This document shows, piece by piece, positions 9,301 to 18,898 of a DNA stretch of 64,000 bases. Position numbers and translations under genes: made by a program. The notes beneath the pieces are model-generated. The model ran no database searches. It worked only from the letters and a program-made list of their open reading frames with translations, and was not told the origin of the DNA. Within the stretch, counting starts at the first letter, position 1, and the number at the start of each line of letters is the position of its first letter. The DNA is taken from positions 124,001 through 188,000 of the forward strand of contig NZ_SMNA01000007.1 in NCBI RefSeq assembly GCF_004353825.1. Reading direction: 5' to 3'. This DNA comes from Occultella glacieicola (GTDB lineage: Bacteria > Actinomycetota > Actinomycetes > Actinomycetales > Beutenbergiaceae).

Positions 9301-9722
9301 GATTGCTGTCCTTTCAGGGCGTCGGGGATCCTCTTCACGGTGTCTGCGGTCTGCGGGATCCCCTCCACGGACTCGAGTGACTTCCTGCCCAGTAGCGCCA
9401 GGACGGCAGCGACCACGGCCCAGATGCCGGCGACGATCAGGGCGGACCAGCCGAGGGCAGGGACGTCATCGCCGTCGCCGATCATGGCCCCGATCGCCCA
9501 CCACAACGCCAGGGACAGGAACAGGAGCAGGAAGTTCGACGCCCAGGCGGCGCCGCCCAGCATGCCCGCACCCTTCCCGGCCCGCTTCGCCGACTCCTGT
9601 ACCTCGGCCTTGGCGAGGGCGACCTCCTGACGGATGAGCGTCGACAGGTCCTTGCTCACCTCGCCGAAGAGCTCACCGACGGACCGTTCGTCGCGAGGGT
9701 CCGGTGAGTGCGAGGCGGTCAC
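9297..9722 (-). CDS. Phage-holin-family (DUF1469-type) membrane protein
   Basis: A 141-aa protein with an amphipathic N-terminal helix (GELFGEVSKDLSTLIRQEV) and two hydrophobic segments separated by an acidic loop (ALWWAIGAMIGDGDDVPALG). It belongs to the chromosomal 'phage holin family' group found next to DUF3618 genes and is not part of the prophage. The GTG start overlaps the upstream gene stop as GTGA at 9719-9722. A structural or stress role at the membrane is inferred from conserved context. Confidence 0.85.
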   Translation of the reverse strand: MTASHSPDPRDERSVGELFGEVSKDLSTLIRQEVALAKAEVQESAKRAGKGAGMLGGAAWASNFLLLFLSLALWWAIGAMIGDGDDVPALGWSALIVAGIWAVVAAVLALLGRKSLESVEGIPQTADTVKRIPDALKGQQS

Positions 9723-10531
9723 GCCTGGCCACCCGGGCGAGTACTGAGCGGGTCAACGGTCGATCCACCCACGGGCGCCCAGTCCGGGGCGCCCGGTGAG
9801 CCCGCACGCGTCGACGGCGTCTGCGTGACTGAGGGCGCCGCGCCGACACCCTCGATGTTCGGTGCCTGCCGACGCATGGGTGCCGCCACGGGTCGGCGGG
9901 TGGCGTCAGTGGTGTCGTTCGGCTCTGCGTCGCCCCCGGCCTCCTTGGCACCGCGAGCCACCCGACCGGCGAGGAGACCGAGGCCGGCGGCGATCGCCAT
10001 GAACGTGCCCGGGTGCCGGCGCGCGTACCGGGAGACCTCATCCAGGGCTTGCGCAGGGTCGCGCTGTTGCAGCCAGTCACCGGCTCGCTCGAGGTAGTCG
10101 GCCACCTGTCGCGTCATGGCGCCGGCCAGCCCCTGCCCTTGGTCGCTGTCCGCCATCGACGAGAGGTCGGAGGAGAACGAGCGCAGCCCCTCGGAGAGCC
10201 GTTGCTGCTGGCCGCCGGCCTGGTCAATGACTTCCCGGCGAGCCTGCTCGAACAGGCTGCGGGCCTGGTAGCGAGCCTCGGACGCGGTGTCCCTGGCCTG
10301 TTCCTTCACCGCCCTGGCCACGTCCTGCACCTGGTCGGTCGCCACATCCTTCACAACCCGCGCGCGGTCGGAGACCTCGGAGGCCACGTGGGCGGCCTCG
10401 TCCTTCGCATTCACCCGATCGTCGGCTGGTGAGCCGGGTTCCCGGACTGGCTGCGCAGCGGGCGGGTAGCTCGGTGGTAGGCCACCCGACGCCTCCACGC
10501 TCGGTTCGAAGGGTCGATTCTGATCTGTCAC
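9719..10531 (-). CDS. Amphipathic helical membrane-associated protein of the DUF3618 operon
   Basis: A 270-aa protein with a Pro-rich N-terminus, a long heptad-like helical centre (EVSDRARVVKDVATDQVQDV and following) and a weak membrane segment near HPGTFMAIAAGLGLLAGRV. GTG 10531 is chosen because GGGAGA lies about 8 bp upstream; the much longer upstream extension is Arg-rich antisense sequence. It is the first gene of the operon with the DUF1469-like and DUF3618 proteins. No catalytic motif is visible; a scaffolding or envelope-stress role is only an inference. Confidence 0.75.
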   Translation of the reverse strand: MTDQNRPFEPSVEASGGLPPSYPPAAQPVREPGSPADDRVNAKDEAAHVASEVSDRARVVKDVATDQVQDVARAVKEQARDTASEARYQARSLFEQARREVIDQAGGQQQRLSEGLRSFSSDLSSMADSDQGQGLAGAMTRQVADYLERAGDWLQQRDPAQALDEVSRYARRHPGTFMAIAAGLGLLAGRVARGAKEAGGDAEPNDTTDATRRPVAAPMRRQAPNIEGVGAAPSVTQTPSTRAGSPGAPDWAPVGGSTVDPLSTRPGGQA

Positions 10532-10694
10532 GGTCGTTCTCCCGGTCTTGGCTCTGCACCTGTGGCGAGCGGGGTCCGGGCGCGCCGTCTGTCGAGTCCG
10601 CCGCTGGCGGTCCCGCGACCTTGAGCGATCAAGGCTCGCGGGCACAGCATGACGCGCGAACGACGTCAGCGCATCCGCAGGAAGCGCCTCGACC

Positions 10695-12368
10695 TCAGGT
10701 CGCCCCGGGACCACGCTCAGGTGAGCTGTGGGCCAGCGAACCGCGGTCACCGCCGGGGCCGGCGGCGAAGACGTCCGGGAGCAGGTCCCTGTGCAGCCGG
10801 TCCAGGGTGGCCCTCTGGCGCCGAGCGTCCTCGGCCAGATCCGCGAATACCGTGGGTGGCAGTCGAAGCTCGGCGGCGAGACTCTCGAGCGTCTGCCAGA
10901 CCCCCTCCTTGCCACTCACGGCGCTGCGCATCAGTTCGACCTCCAGAAGCGGCGTCATCGGTGAGCTGCCCACGAGGCGTTCATTGAGCTTGAGACGCCC
11001 GACGTGCTCGGCGACCCACGCTCCGGCCTGCCGGTGCGGCCGTCGTCGCAGACCCAGGAGGGCGATGAGTTCGCGGAGGAGTTCGCGCTCCCGGGTGATC
11101 TGATCCCTGATCGTGGCCAGATCGCGACCCAAGGGCGTGTCGGCGAAGGCGTGCGCCATCCGCCGGATGCGCTCGGTGCCCGCAGTCGCTCCGGTCAGAT
11201 GATCCGAAAGGTAGAGGCCGAGGAGGTCGGCGTCGACATGCTCGGAGACGCGCGCGGCGAGCGCACCCGGTGGGAGCATCCGATACCCGCGGTCCGTGTC
11301 ACGGTCGGTCGGCGCCGGTGTGAGGGACTCGATCGGCCCACCGAAGCGGGTGTCGTCGGGGCGCAGGGAGGGGCTCGTGGTACCACGGTGTTCCCGTATC
11401 CCGGCCACTACCTCCCGGAGTGCGTCCTCGGCGCTGTTCTGCTCCGTCCAGCCGAGGTCGCGGATCCGGGCGGTGTCCATCACCGGCACGCCCATCGCCA
11501 TGTCGAGCCAGCCGGCGTCCGACGCGACCAACCTCGCACGCCAGGCATAGTGCAGGAACGGCCGGACGACCTCGGGCGGGAGCTCGACGTGGTGGCCCCG
11601 GGCCAAGATCCCGGCCAGGTCACGGGGCCACAACGTGTCCGCCGCGGCGACGTTGAACGCGCCGCCGGCCCGATGCGCCACCACGGCGGCGTAGGCACGG
11701 CCCACATCATCACCGTGCACGATCTGGAGGCGCAACCCCTTCGGCAGGGGAAGCACCGGGACCGCCCCGGTACGCAGCAGGGACGTCGGCACCCACGGCC
11801 CGAGGAAGTAGCGCACGATCTGTGCGCCCGCCTCCCCCTGAAAGACCAGCGCGGTGCGCATCCGGGTGATGGTGAGGCCGGGCGTCGCCTCGAACTCATC
11901 GAGCACCCGTTCCTGCGCCGCCTTGTCGACGCTGTAGTGGGAGGAGGGGATGCCGGCGCGGGCCGCGTTCTCGTCGCGGGGCACGTCGTCGTCAACCGGG
12001 GAGTACACGGCCCAGGATGAGGCGACCACCAGATGCGGCACGCCCGAACGCACAACGGCCCGCGCCACCCGTTCGGTGCCGCTCACATTGACGCGGCGCA
12101 TATAGTCACGATCGGTGTTCGGCTGGATCGCCCACACGAGGTGGATCACGGCGTCCGCTCCGGCGAATGCCTCCGTCAGCGCGTCCTCGACGCCCCGGCG
12201 AGCAGCGAGGTCCACGCTGAGCCACGTGACCGAGTCGTACGGCGGGGAACGGTCCTCCGGTGGCCGCCGGGCGATGCCGACGACCGTCGTGACCTCATCC
12301 GTGGCCGCGAGGGCGCGCAGCACGGCGGTGCCCACGTTGCCACTGGCGCCCACCACGACAACTCTCAC
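10695..12368 (-). CDS. Extended SDR (NAD-dependent epimerase-like) fused to a C-terminal helical domain
   Basis: Residues 1-320 form an extended SDR: GASGNVG at 7-13 and the catalytic Y145-x3-K149. The domain resembles nucleotide-sugar epimerases or NAD(P)H-binding reductases. From about residue 360 to 540 there is an extra, mostly helical domain (HVDADLLGLYLSDHL, ITRERELLRELIALLG) that resembles helical-bundle proteins of the ferritin/hemerythrin size class, without a clear metal-ligand pattern. The GTG start begins MRVVVVGASG. It stands alone. The substrate is unknown and the two-domain build is unusual for SDRs. Confidence 0.85.
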   Translation of the reverse strand: MRVVVVGASGNVGTAVLRALAATDEVTTVVGIARRPPEDRSPPYDSVTWLSVDLAARRGVEDALTEAFAGADAVIHLVWAIQPNTDRDYMRRVNVSGTERVARAVVRSGVPHLVVASSWAVYSPVDDDVPRDENAARAGIPSSHYSVDKAAQERVLDEFEATPGLTITRMRTALVFQGEAGAQIVRYFLGPWVPTSLLRTGAVPVLPLPKGLRLQIVHGDDVGRAYAAVVAHRAGGAFNVAAADTLWPRDLAGILARGHHVELPPEVVRPFLHYAWRARLVASDAGWLDMAMGVPVMDTARIRDLGWTEQNSAEDALREVVAGIREHRGTTSPSLRPDDTRFGGPIESLTPAPTDRDTDRGYRMLPPGALAARVSEHVDADLLGLYLSDHLTGATAGTERIRRMAHAFADTPLGRDLATIRDQITRERELLRELIALLGLRRRPHRQAGAWVAEHVGRLKLNERLVGSSPMTPLLEVELMRSAVSGKEGVWQTLESLAAELRLPPTVFADLAEDARRQRATLDRLHRDLLPDVFAAGPGGDRGSLAHSSPERGPGAT

Positions 12369-12479
12369 CGTGTCCCAGCCTCCATTACTCCACGTCGGGT
12401 CCGTCCACTATCGCCCGCGGTGACCTCGCGCGCATCTTCGGATCCGGCCCACCCGAGTGCGGCGCGGCGGGTACCGGGA

Positions 12480-13862
12480 TCAGCCGGCCGCCCCGTCGTA
12501 CATCGCCACCAGGTACGGGTGATGCGGATCGTAGGACGTGAGCGGTCGCGGGTCCGGCACCGTCCCGACCGGGCGCAGGTCTCGCCCGGGATCACCGGTC
12601 CGTTCGTCCCCGCAGCGCTGCCGGATCTGCACCGCTCGCGCCGTCAGATCGGCGACGACCTCAGGATGGTCGCTCGCGACGTCGGTGGTCTCGCCCGGGT
12701 CGGCGATGAGGTCGTAGAGCTCGCGCACCTCGCCGTCGGCCGGCTCGTGACGATACAGGTGGAGCTTCCACCGACCGGCTCGGACGGCCTCCAGCGTGTG
12801 CATCCAGTAGTACGGCAGCACGTCGTGCGGCGAGTCGGCGTGCTCCGGGTCGAACCAGACCGGCGAGATGTCATGGCCGTCGCGGACCCGGTCGGAGGCG
12901 AGGTCACCACCGGCGAGCGACGCGAGGGTGGGTAGCAGGTCCATGGCGCTGGTGACCGCTCCGCTGGCAGCGCCGGCCGGCACTCGACCGGGCCAGCGGA
13001 CCAGGCAGGGGACCCGGACGCCACCTTCGAAGTTCGTGCGTTTGGTGCCACGGAGGGGCGCGTTGCTGCCACCTTCGTCGTTCACCCGGGAGCCGTTGTC
13101 CGAGGTGAAGATGACGATCGTGTTCTCAGTCAGGGCGAGGTCGTCGAGTTCACGAAGGATCACGTCGGTCGACCAGTCGACGTACTCGACCGCGGCCCCG
13201 TACGGTCCGTTGCGGGAGTCCCGCGCGAAGCGCTCAGCCGTGAGGTGCGGCAGATGCGGGTGCAGGTGGGCGAGGTAGAGGAAGAACGGTCTGCCGCGAT
13301 GCTGTCGGATCAGCCGCACAGCCTCAGCGGTGTAGCGCTCGGTCAGGGCCTCCATCAGCGGCTGCTGCTCGATCACATCGTCATCGAGGATCAGTGGCAG
13401 CGGCGGGTTGCCGGTTGCGACGCCGTCGATCTGTTGACGGCCCATGTCGTTGCTGTAGGGCAGGCCGAGGTAGGAGTCGAATCCGTGCCGCCTTGGCAGA
13501 TGCTCGGGCTGGTCGCCGCAGTGCCACTTGCCCACCATCGCGGTGGCGTAGCCCGCGTCCCGCAGCATGGTCGCGAGCGTCTGCTCACCCGGCGCGAGGC
13601 CGTGTCGCATCCCGGGAAACAGCACGGCCCTACCGTCGAACGACGTGAACCCGACCCGCGCCGGCAGGCTTCCCGTCATCAGCGCGGCCCTCGACGGCGA
13701 GCACACCGGAGAGGCGACGTAGAAGTCGGTGAGCCGCAGGCCCTCAACAGCCAACCTGTCGATCGCGGGGGTCCGGTTCCGCTCGGAGCCGTAGCAGCCC
13801 AGGTCGCCGTACCCGAGGTCGTCGCAGTTGATCAGGACGATGTTGGGACGGCCGTTGTCCAT
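12480..13862 (-). CDS. Type I sulfatase (CSPSR), cytoplasmic
   Basis: A 460-aa arylsulfatase-family enzyme. The formylglycine site is C54-S-P-S-R, preceded by the metal-binding D14-D15 in LINCDDLGYGDLGCYG; VGKWHCGDQP and TSDNGSRVNDEGG are later active-site segments. It should hydrolyse sulfate esters after Cys-to-formylglycine conversion. There is no signal peptide, so it is probably intracellular. ATG 13862 (MDNGRPNIV) is chosen over a longer Arg-rich extension. It is the last gene of the SBP-permease-permease-sulfatase-sulfatase cluster, which suggests its substrate enters through that importer. Confidence 0.93.
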   Translation of the reverse strand: MDNGRPNIVLINCDDLGYGDLGCYGSERNRTPAIDRLAVEGLRLTDFYVASPVCSPSRAALMTGSLPARVGFTSFDGRAVLFPGMRHGLAPGEQTLATMLRDAGYATAMVGKWHCGDQPEHLPRRHGFDSYLGLPYSNDMGRQQIDGVATGNPPLPLILDDDVIEQQPLMEALTERYTAEAVRLIRQHRGRPFFLYLAHLHPHLPHLTAERFARDSRNGPYGAAVEYVDWSTDVILRELDDLALTENTIVIFTSDNGSRVNDEGGSNAPLRGTKRTNFEGGVRVPCLVRWPGRVPAGAASGAVTSAMDLLPTLASLAGGDLASDRVRDGHDISPVWFDPEHADSPHDVLPYYWMHTLEAVRAGRWKLHLYRHEPADGEVRELYDLIADPGETTDVASDHPEVVADLTARAVQIRQRCGDERTGDPGRDLRPVGTVPDPRPLTSYDPHHPYLVAMYDGAAG

Positions 13863-14103
13863 GCTCAGGTTCGCCTCCGGACATCGGTCGCGGTCGCCAT
13901 CGGTGCACCCGACGGCTGCTCGCGCACTGTAGCGGAACACGAACCCCAGGGTCGCAGTGCCACCGGTGGGTCATCGGGGTATGCCCGCACCTGGTCGCCG
14001 CTGTCATGCCTCCACCGAACCAGGAGCCGCGAGACCACGACCGGCCATCGAGACCGTCGGGCGTGTTCGGAGAGCGCATCTCGCTGCTCGCGTCAGTCAG
14101 GTC

Positions 14104-15564
14104 TCACCACGTCGCGACTCGGCAGGCGGAACGGTCCTCGTGCCACATCTGAAGGTCGAGGACTGCCGCGCACATCTCGGTGCGGAGCTCCGCACGATCG
14201 GGGTCGTCCCATAGATTGACAAGCTCGTCCGGATCGCTGGCGAGGTCGTAGAGCTCTCCGGTCTGAGCTTCACCGGTAGCTGGGTTGCCGTGCCAGATGA
14301 CGACCTTCGTGTCGGCTCGACGGAACATCGTGGTCATCGCCGGCGGGTCGTAGGCGTAGCCGGAGTCGCGGTACTCCGACCAGGCATAACGACGGCCGCG
14401 GCGGTCACCTCGGGCGACCTCGGTGAGATCGATCCCCTGATCGCGAACGTAGGGAGCCAGGCCGGCCGCCACACGGATGGTCCGGGCGACGTCGTGGACG
14501 CCAACGAAGTCGGTGACCCTGTGATCGGCGGGAACGTTCTCCGGCCACGAGACGATCAGCGGCACCCGCACGGCCTCGTCGTAGAGCATCGGGCCCTTGA
14601 GTAGCAGGGCATGGTCGCCCAGCATCTCGCCGTGGTCGCTGACGAACACGACCAGGGTGTCCTGGTCCTGGTCGCGCTGACGCAGCGCCTCGAGGATCTG
14701 CCCGACGCCGTCGTCGACCTGGGTGATCATCGCGTAGTACGTCCGTCGGATCTCGTCGAGATCGTCCGGGGTGAAGTCTTGGTAGGAGGGGCCGTGGCCC
14801 CGGTAGCTCGACGCGGAAGCCTCCAGTTGCCGAGCGGGCTTGCCGGCCAGCTCCCGCACGCTTCCAACTGGGGGCCGCACCGAACCGGGCGGGTACTTCT
14901 CGAGGTACTCAGGTGGTGCCGCGAACGGATGATGTGGAGCGAAGTAGTTCGCGAGCAGGAAGAACGGGCGGCTGTCGGCCTCCCCGAGGAAGTCCGACAC
15001 CTTCTCGGTGACCCAGGTCGAGTAACTGGCCTCGTGAGGCATCTCGTCGAACTGGGTGTTCGCGTGCGCGAAGTTGGTGAGGTCGGGCGTGACCACGTCG
15101 GCGGCTGCCGCCGCCCACAGGCCCGGGTGCCGCTCCCGCAGCCACCGGTGGTACGAGTTCTCCGGTGAGCCATGGAACGGGTCGTGGGCCCACTCGTAGT
15201 ACTCGAACCCGTCGTCAAGGCGCTCCTCGGTGCGACCTTGGAACGCCGCACCCAAGTGGAACTTGCCGACCAGTCCGCACCGATACCCGGAGTCGGCCAG
15301 CTCGCGGGTGACCAGGCTGCGGCCTTCCGGGAGCGCGACGCCATTGGCCCAGAGCCCGTGGGAGCTTGGGTACTCACCCGTGAGCATCGAAGCCCGGGTG
15401 GGTGAGCAGACACTGTTCGGCGCGTAGCAATGGTCGAATACCGTGCCACGGCGCGCGAGGGCATCGAGATTCGGCGTGATGGCCGCGCTTCCGGGGTAGA
15501 CGCCGATCGCGTCGTACCGATGCTGGTCCGTGCAGATCACCAGGATGTTGGGTCTTGTCTTCAT
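14104..15564 (-). CDS. Type I sulfatase (CSPTR), cytoplasmic
   Basis: A 486-aa sulfatase with the formylglycine motif C53-S-P-T-R and the N-terminal metal site ICTDQHRYD; VFVSDHGEMLGDHALLLKGP is the conserved C-terminal active-site segment. The DQ variant and the HHPF-containing region place it in a choline-sulfatase/heparan-sulfatase-like branch, but substrate cannot be fixed. There is no signal peptide. It lies 37 bp after the ABC permease gene and 241 bp before the second sulfatase, all on one strand. Confidence 0.93.
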   Translation of the reverse strand: MKTRPNILVICTDQHRYDAIGVYPGSAAITPNLDALARRGTVFDHCYAPNSVCSPTRASMLTGEYPSSHGLWANGVALPEGRSLVTRELADSGYRCGLVGKFHLGAAFQGRTEERLDDGFEYYEWAHDPFHGSPENSYHRWLRERHPGLWAAAAADVVTPDLTNFAHANTQFDEMPHEASYSTWVTEKVSDFLGEADSRPFFLLANYFAPHHPFAAPPEYLEKYPPGSVRPPVGSVRELAGKPARQLEASASSYRGHGPSYQDFTPDDLDEIRRTYYAMITQVDDGVGQILEALRQRDQDQDTLVVFVSDHGEMLGDHALLLKGPMLYDEAVRVPLIVSWPENVPADHRVTDFVGVHDVARTIRVAAGLAPYVRDQGIDLTEVARGDRRGRRYAWSEYRDSGYAYDPPAMTTMFRRADTKVVIWHGNPATGEAQTGELYDLASDPDELVNLWDDPDRAELRTEMCAAVLDLQMWHEDRSACRVATW

Positions 15565-15601
15565 CGTCGCGGTTCTCCTGAGGTGGGCTGTTTTTCGATG
15601 G

Positions 15602-16435
15602 TCACTTCACGCTCCCTGCTGCCAGGCCGCCGACCATGGACCTGCCGAAGACGGCACCCAGCACGATCAGCGGCAACGACAGCAGCACCACTCCGGCCAT
15701 CACCTGGTTCCACTGCAGCGTGTAACTGCCGAGGAACTTCTGAAGCACCAGCGGGATCGTCGCCGACCGCGAACCGGTGAGCACCAGCGGAAAGAGAAAG
15801 TTGTTCCACGCGAACAGGAACGTCATGATCGTGACCGAAGCCAGGCCCGGCCGAGCGACCGGCAGCACGACCTGCAGCATGGTGCGCAGCGGACTGGCCC
15901 CGTCGATGGCCGCTGCCTCGTCGAGTTCGCGGGGAATGCCGTCGATGAAGACCTTCAACATGATCGTCGCGAGGGCGACGTTGAACGGTAGATAGACAAG
16001 CAGCAGAGCGACGATCGTGTCCGAAAGGCCGATGCGTGTGAAGATCGCGTACGCGGGGATCGCCAGACCGATCGCCGGCAATGCCCGCGCGGCCAGTAGC
16101 CACATCCCGATCACCCCTGAGGACGACACGTTCGCTCGGCTGAGCGCGTAGGCCGCCGGGGCGCAGATCGCGAGTGCAAGTGCGGCTGACGCGACACTGG
16201 ACTGGACGCTGTTGAGCACCGGACCCAGGAACGAGGAGTCCTCGAACAGCGAGACGAAGTTGTCGAGGGTCGGTGTGAAGATCCACTGCGGCACTGGGTT
16301 GAGACTGACGCTCGCGGGCTGCAGCGACGTCAGCAGCGCGTACAGCGTCGGCAGCGTGAAGGCCGCCAGCACGAGCGTGATGTACAGATATGCCGCGACC
16401 CGAGAAGCGAGGTGGGGCCGGCTTGCCCGTCTCAT
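15602..16435 (-). CDS. Carbohydrate ABC transporter permease (MalG type)
   Basis: A 277-aa protein with six predicted membrane segments and the EAA loop (ELDEAAAIDGASPLRTMLQVVLP) that docks the ATPase. ATG 16435 overlaps the stop of the partner permease as ATGA; an in-frame ATG at 16441 is an alternative. It forms the inner-membrane channel with the preceding gene product. No ATPase gene is present nearby, so a shared MsmK-like ATPase elsewhere is likely, as is common in actinobacteria. Confidence 0.93.
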   Translation of the reverse strand: MRRASRPHLASRVAAYLYITLVLAAFTLPTLYALLTSLQPASVSLNPVPQWIFTPTLDNFVSLFEDSSFLGPVLNSVQSSVASAALALAICAPAAYALSRANVSSSGVIGMWLLAARALPAIGLAIPAYAIFTRIGLSDTIVALLLVYLPFNVALATIMLKVFIDGIPRELDEAAAIDGASPLRTMLQVVLPVARPGLASVTIMTFLFAWNNFLFPLVLTGSRSATIPLVLQKFLGSYTLQWNQVMAGVVLLSLPLIVLGAVFGRSMVGGLAAGSVK

Positions 16436-17346
16436 GCCCATGCCTTCTCGGCTCGGCGCTGGATACGGGTGAAGACCGTGACGCACGCCAGCGTGAAGAG
16501 GACCACGAAGATCGCGATCGCAGCACCCTGCCCGAACTGCAGCTGGCCGAAGAACACCTGGAAGTTGTAGTACGTGAGCAACTGCGTGCTGGAACCGGGG
16601 CCGCCGCGCGTGAGGACGTAGATCGTTGGGAACACCTGGATCGCGTCGATGAAACGCAGCAGCGCGATCGCGATCACGGCGGGCCGGATGATGGGGATCA
16701 CGAGGCTCCAGGCACTGCGAATCCACCCCGCGCCGTCGAGTTGGGCAGCCTCGAGCACCTCCTCGGGGACGCTCTTGAGCGCCGCCAGGGTGAGCAGGAT
16801 GACGAATGGGGTGTATTGCCAGACGTCGATGCCGATGATCACAGCCATCGCCGAACTGGGCTGGGTCAGCCACTCCTGATGGATGCCGACGAGACCGAGG
16901 TAGTACGACAGCATCCCGATGTCTCCTTGCAGGATGTACTTGAAGACCAGCGCGACGGCGATCGGCGGCAGTACTGCGGGCCATAGCAACACGACACGCA
17001 GTGTGTTGCGATTCGGTACGAAGCGATCGAGCACGAGTGCTGTGAACACACCGAGGCCGAGTTCAAACGCGAGCGCCCCGACGAGGAAGACGACCGCCAG
17101 CCACAGGGCCGGCCAGAGGTCGCCGCGGTCCAGAACCGCCTCGACGTTGCCGGTGCCGAACGGTGCCTGCGGCACCAGGCTGGCGTCCGAGCCACCTAGT
17201 GCGAGTGCCAGCGCATACGCGAGCGGGAGCACCGTTGTCGCCAGCAGTACCGCGATGAGTGGGAAGGTGAATCCCAGATGCCAGCCGCGAAGTCGGCCTT
17301 CGGCACGGGGTATCGAGGTCACAGGCGGGCCTCCTCTCCTAGTCAT
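16432..17346 (-). CDS. Carbohydrate ABC transporter permease (MalF type)
   Basis: A 304-aa permease with six membrane segments and an EAA loop (EEVLEAAQLDGAGWIRSAWSLVIPII). It lies between the solute-binding protein gene (55 bp upstream) and the MalG-type permease (4-bp overlap). The start may be at 17346 or at the in-frame GTG at 17322 (VTSIPRAEG); both are N-terminal to the first membrane segment. Confidence 0.92.
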   Translation of the reverse strand: MTRRGGPPVTSIPRAEGRLRGWHLGFTFPLIAVLLATTVLPLAYALALALGGSDASLVPQAPFGTGNVEAVLDRGDLWPALWLAVVFLVGALAFELGLGVFTALVLDRFVPNRNTLRVVLLWPAVLPPIAVALVFKYILQGDIGMLSYYLGLVGIHQEWLTQPSSAMAVIIGIDVWQYTPFVILLTLAALKSVPEEVLEAAQLDGAGWIRSAWSLVIPIIRPAVIAIALLRFIDAIQVFPTIYVLTRGGPGSSTQLLTYYNFQVFFGQLQFGQGAAIAIFVVLFTLACVTVFTRIQRRAEKAWA

Positions 17347-17400
17347 CGGTCACGGCGGTGCTGCTCCCGACCCGCCAGCCAGCCGCCCGGTCGGCGAGGG

Positions 17401-18810
17401 TCACTCGAGATAGGTGGACGCGGCACGCAGGGCTTCCTCGACGGAGACCTGACCGGTCACGGCCTTGCTCAACTCCTCGGCGATCTGCTGCCCGACCGTC
17501 GCCCAGTCGGTGGTGGCAGGCAGGTAGTTCGGATCGTCCTCGAAGGGGGAGACGCCGCCGCCGTTGGCGATGTCGATCGTGCCGATCACCGCGGGGACGA
17601 AATCGTTGAAGCCGTACTTCGCCTCGTACTCGGGGGAGGAGTAGACGTCGGCCAGCGGCGGGGCGCCGAAATTGGCGTCAGTCTGTGTGGCTGCCGTCAA
17701 CGTTTGGGCCAGTGTGGCCCACTGCGTGAACAACCACGCCGCGTCGGTGGCGTCGCTGTTCGCGGCGATCGTCCAGCCGTGCGCGTTGTAGGGCACGAAC
17801 GACCCGGCTGGGCCAGCAGGCAGTGTGAACGCGTCGATATCGCCGGACACCTGGGAGGAATCCGGGTTGTTGAACGTACCTCCGAAGACCGCACCCTCCT
17901 GGACGATCGCCACTCGACCGGTCGCGAAGGCCCGTGTGACGTCGTCCACGCTCCAGTTGGTTGCACCGGACGGCGCATAGTTCTGCACGAGGTCGGTGTA
18001 GGTCGTCAGCGACTCGACTGCCTCGGGGGAGTCGAGCGCGGAGCCGGAATAGGTGCCGTCGTCGTACTCGGCGTAGTAGGAGCCGCCATTGGCGTACAAC
18101 CAGGCCGACCAGACGAACAGGAGTTGCGATGGGCTCGGCGCCGTGCGCAGGGCGATCCCGGCGACGTCGTCGCCGTGGACCTCATGCACGACCTCGACCA
18201 GTTCCTCGTACGTTGTCGGCACCTGCTCGATGCCGTGCTCCTCGAACACGTCGGTGCGGTAGTAGAACATCTGTGTCCCGATGAACATCGGGACGCCATA
18301 GACCTCGTCGTCCCGGCTGAGCAGCGACGTCGTGCCTTCCCCGAAGGCCTCGAGATTCCAGCCCGGCACGATGCTGCTGGCGTCGTCGACGAGCGGACCG
18401 ATCGGCTGCAGCCAACCACGATCCACATAGGTCGGGATGAAGCCAGACGGGGTCTGCAGCACGTCGAAGCCGCCGTCGCCCGAACCTAGCGCCACAGCGG
18501 CGCGGTTCTCCGTGGACTGCTCGTCGAGGATCGTCCAGTCCACGGTGATGCCCGTGAGCTCGGTGAACTGTCCGCTGATCTGTTGAATGGCGTCGGCCTG
18601 CGGTGAACTCTGTGCGAGCACGCTGATGCGGTCGACGCCGAGTTCCTCACCCCGAGCGGTGAGGAAGTCCTCCACGGAGACATCGAGATCGGCAGCATCG
18701 TCGGCACCGGTGCCGCCGGTCCCGCCGCCGGCGCCGCACGCCGTGACCACGAGCGTCGCCGCGAGCACCAGGACGGCACGGTTGGCCACTCTTCTGGATC
18801 TGATTCGCAT
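17401..18810 (-). CDS. Extracellular solute-binding lipoprotein of a carbohydrate ABC importer
   Basis: A 469-aa binding protein with signal peptide and lipobox VVTAC (Cys25) followed by a Gly-rich linker. It has the family 1 solute-binding pattern (ITVDWTILDEQSTENRAAVALGSGDGGFDVL). The start is well supported by an AAGGAGG Shine-Dalgarno immediately upstream. It is the first gene of the importer/sulfatase operon and is divergent from a SorC regulator. The two downstream sulfatases suggest a sulfated sugar or oligosaccharide ligand. Confidence 0.93.
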   Translation of the reverse strand: MRIRSRRVANRAVLVLAATLVVTACGAGGGTGGTGADDAADLDVSVEDFLTARGEELGVDRISVLAQSSPQADAIQQISGQFTELTGITVDWTILDEQSTENRAAVALGSGDGGFDVLQTPSGFIPTYVDRGWLQPIGPLVDDASSIVPGWNLEAFGEGTTSLLSRDDEVYGVPMFIGTQMFYYRTDVFEEHGIEQVPTTYEELVEVVHEVHGDDVAGIALRTAPSPSQLLFVWSAWLYANGGSYYAEYDDGTYSGSALDSPEAVESLTTYTDLVQNYAPSGATNWSVDDVTRAFATGRVAIVQEGAVFGGTFNNPDSSQVSGDIDAFTLPAGPAGSFVPYNAHGWTIAANSDATDAAWLFTQWATLAQTLTAATQTDANFGAPPLADVYSSPEYEAKYGFNDFVPAVIGTIDIANGGGVSPFEDDPNYLPATTDWATVGQQIAEELSKAVTGQVSVEEALRAASTYLE

Positions 18811-18898
18811 GACGAACCTCCTTGTCCGAGGGATGGAGCAGGAAGTGCTCCGCCCTGGTTGCCAGCCAAGACGTATCCGCGACGCGCGTCAATCATCT

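Noticed and set aside
7663-9630. Very long plus-strand open frame (655 codons)
   Set aside because: It is antisense to the YihY, DUF3618 and DUF1469-like genes, is rich in Arg, Gly, Asp and His, and has no domain pattern or ribosome binding site.
9297-9722. A phage holin outside the main prophage, as a sign of a second prophage
   Set aside because: This 'phage holin family' protein is a common chromosomal partner of DUF3618 genes; no other phage genes surround it.
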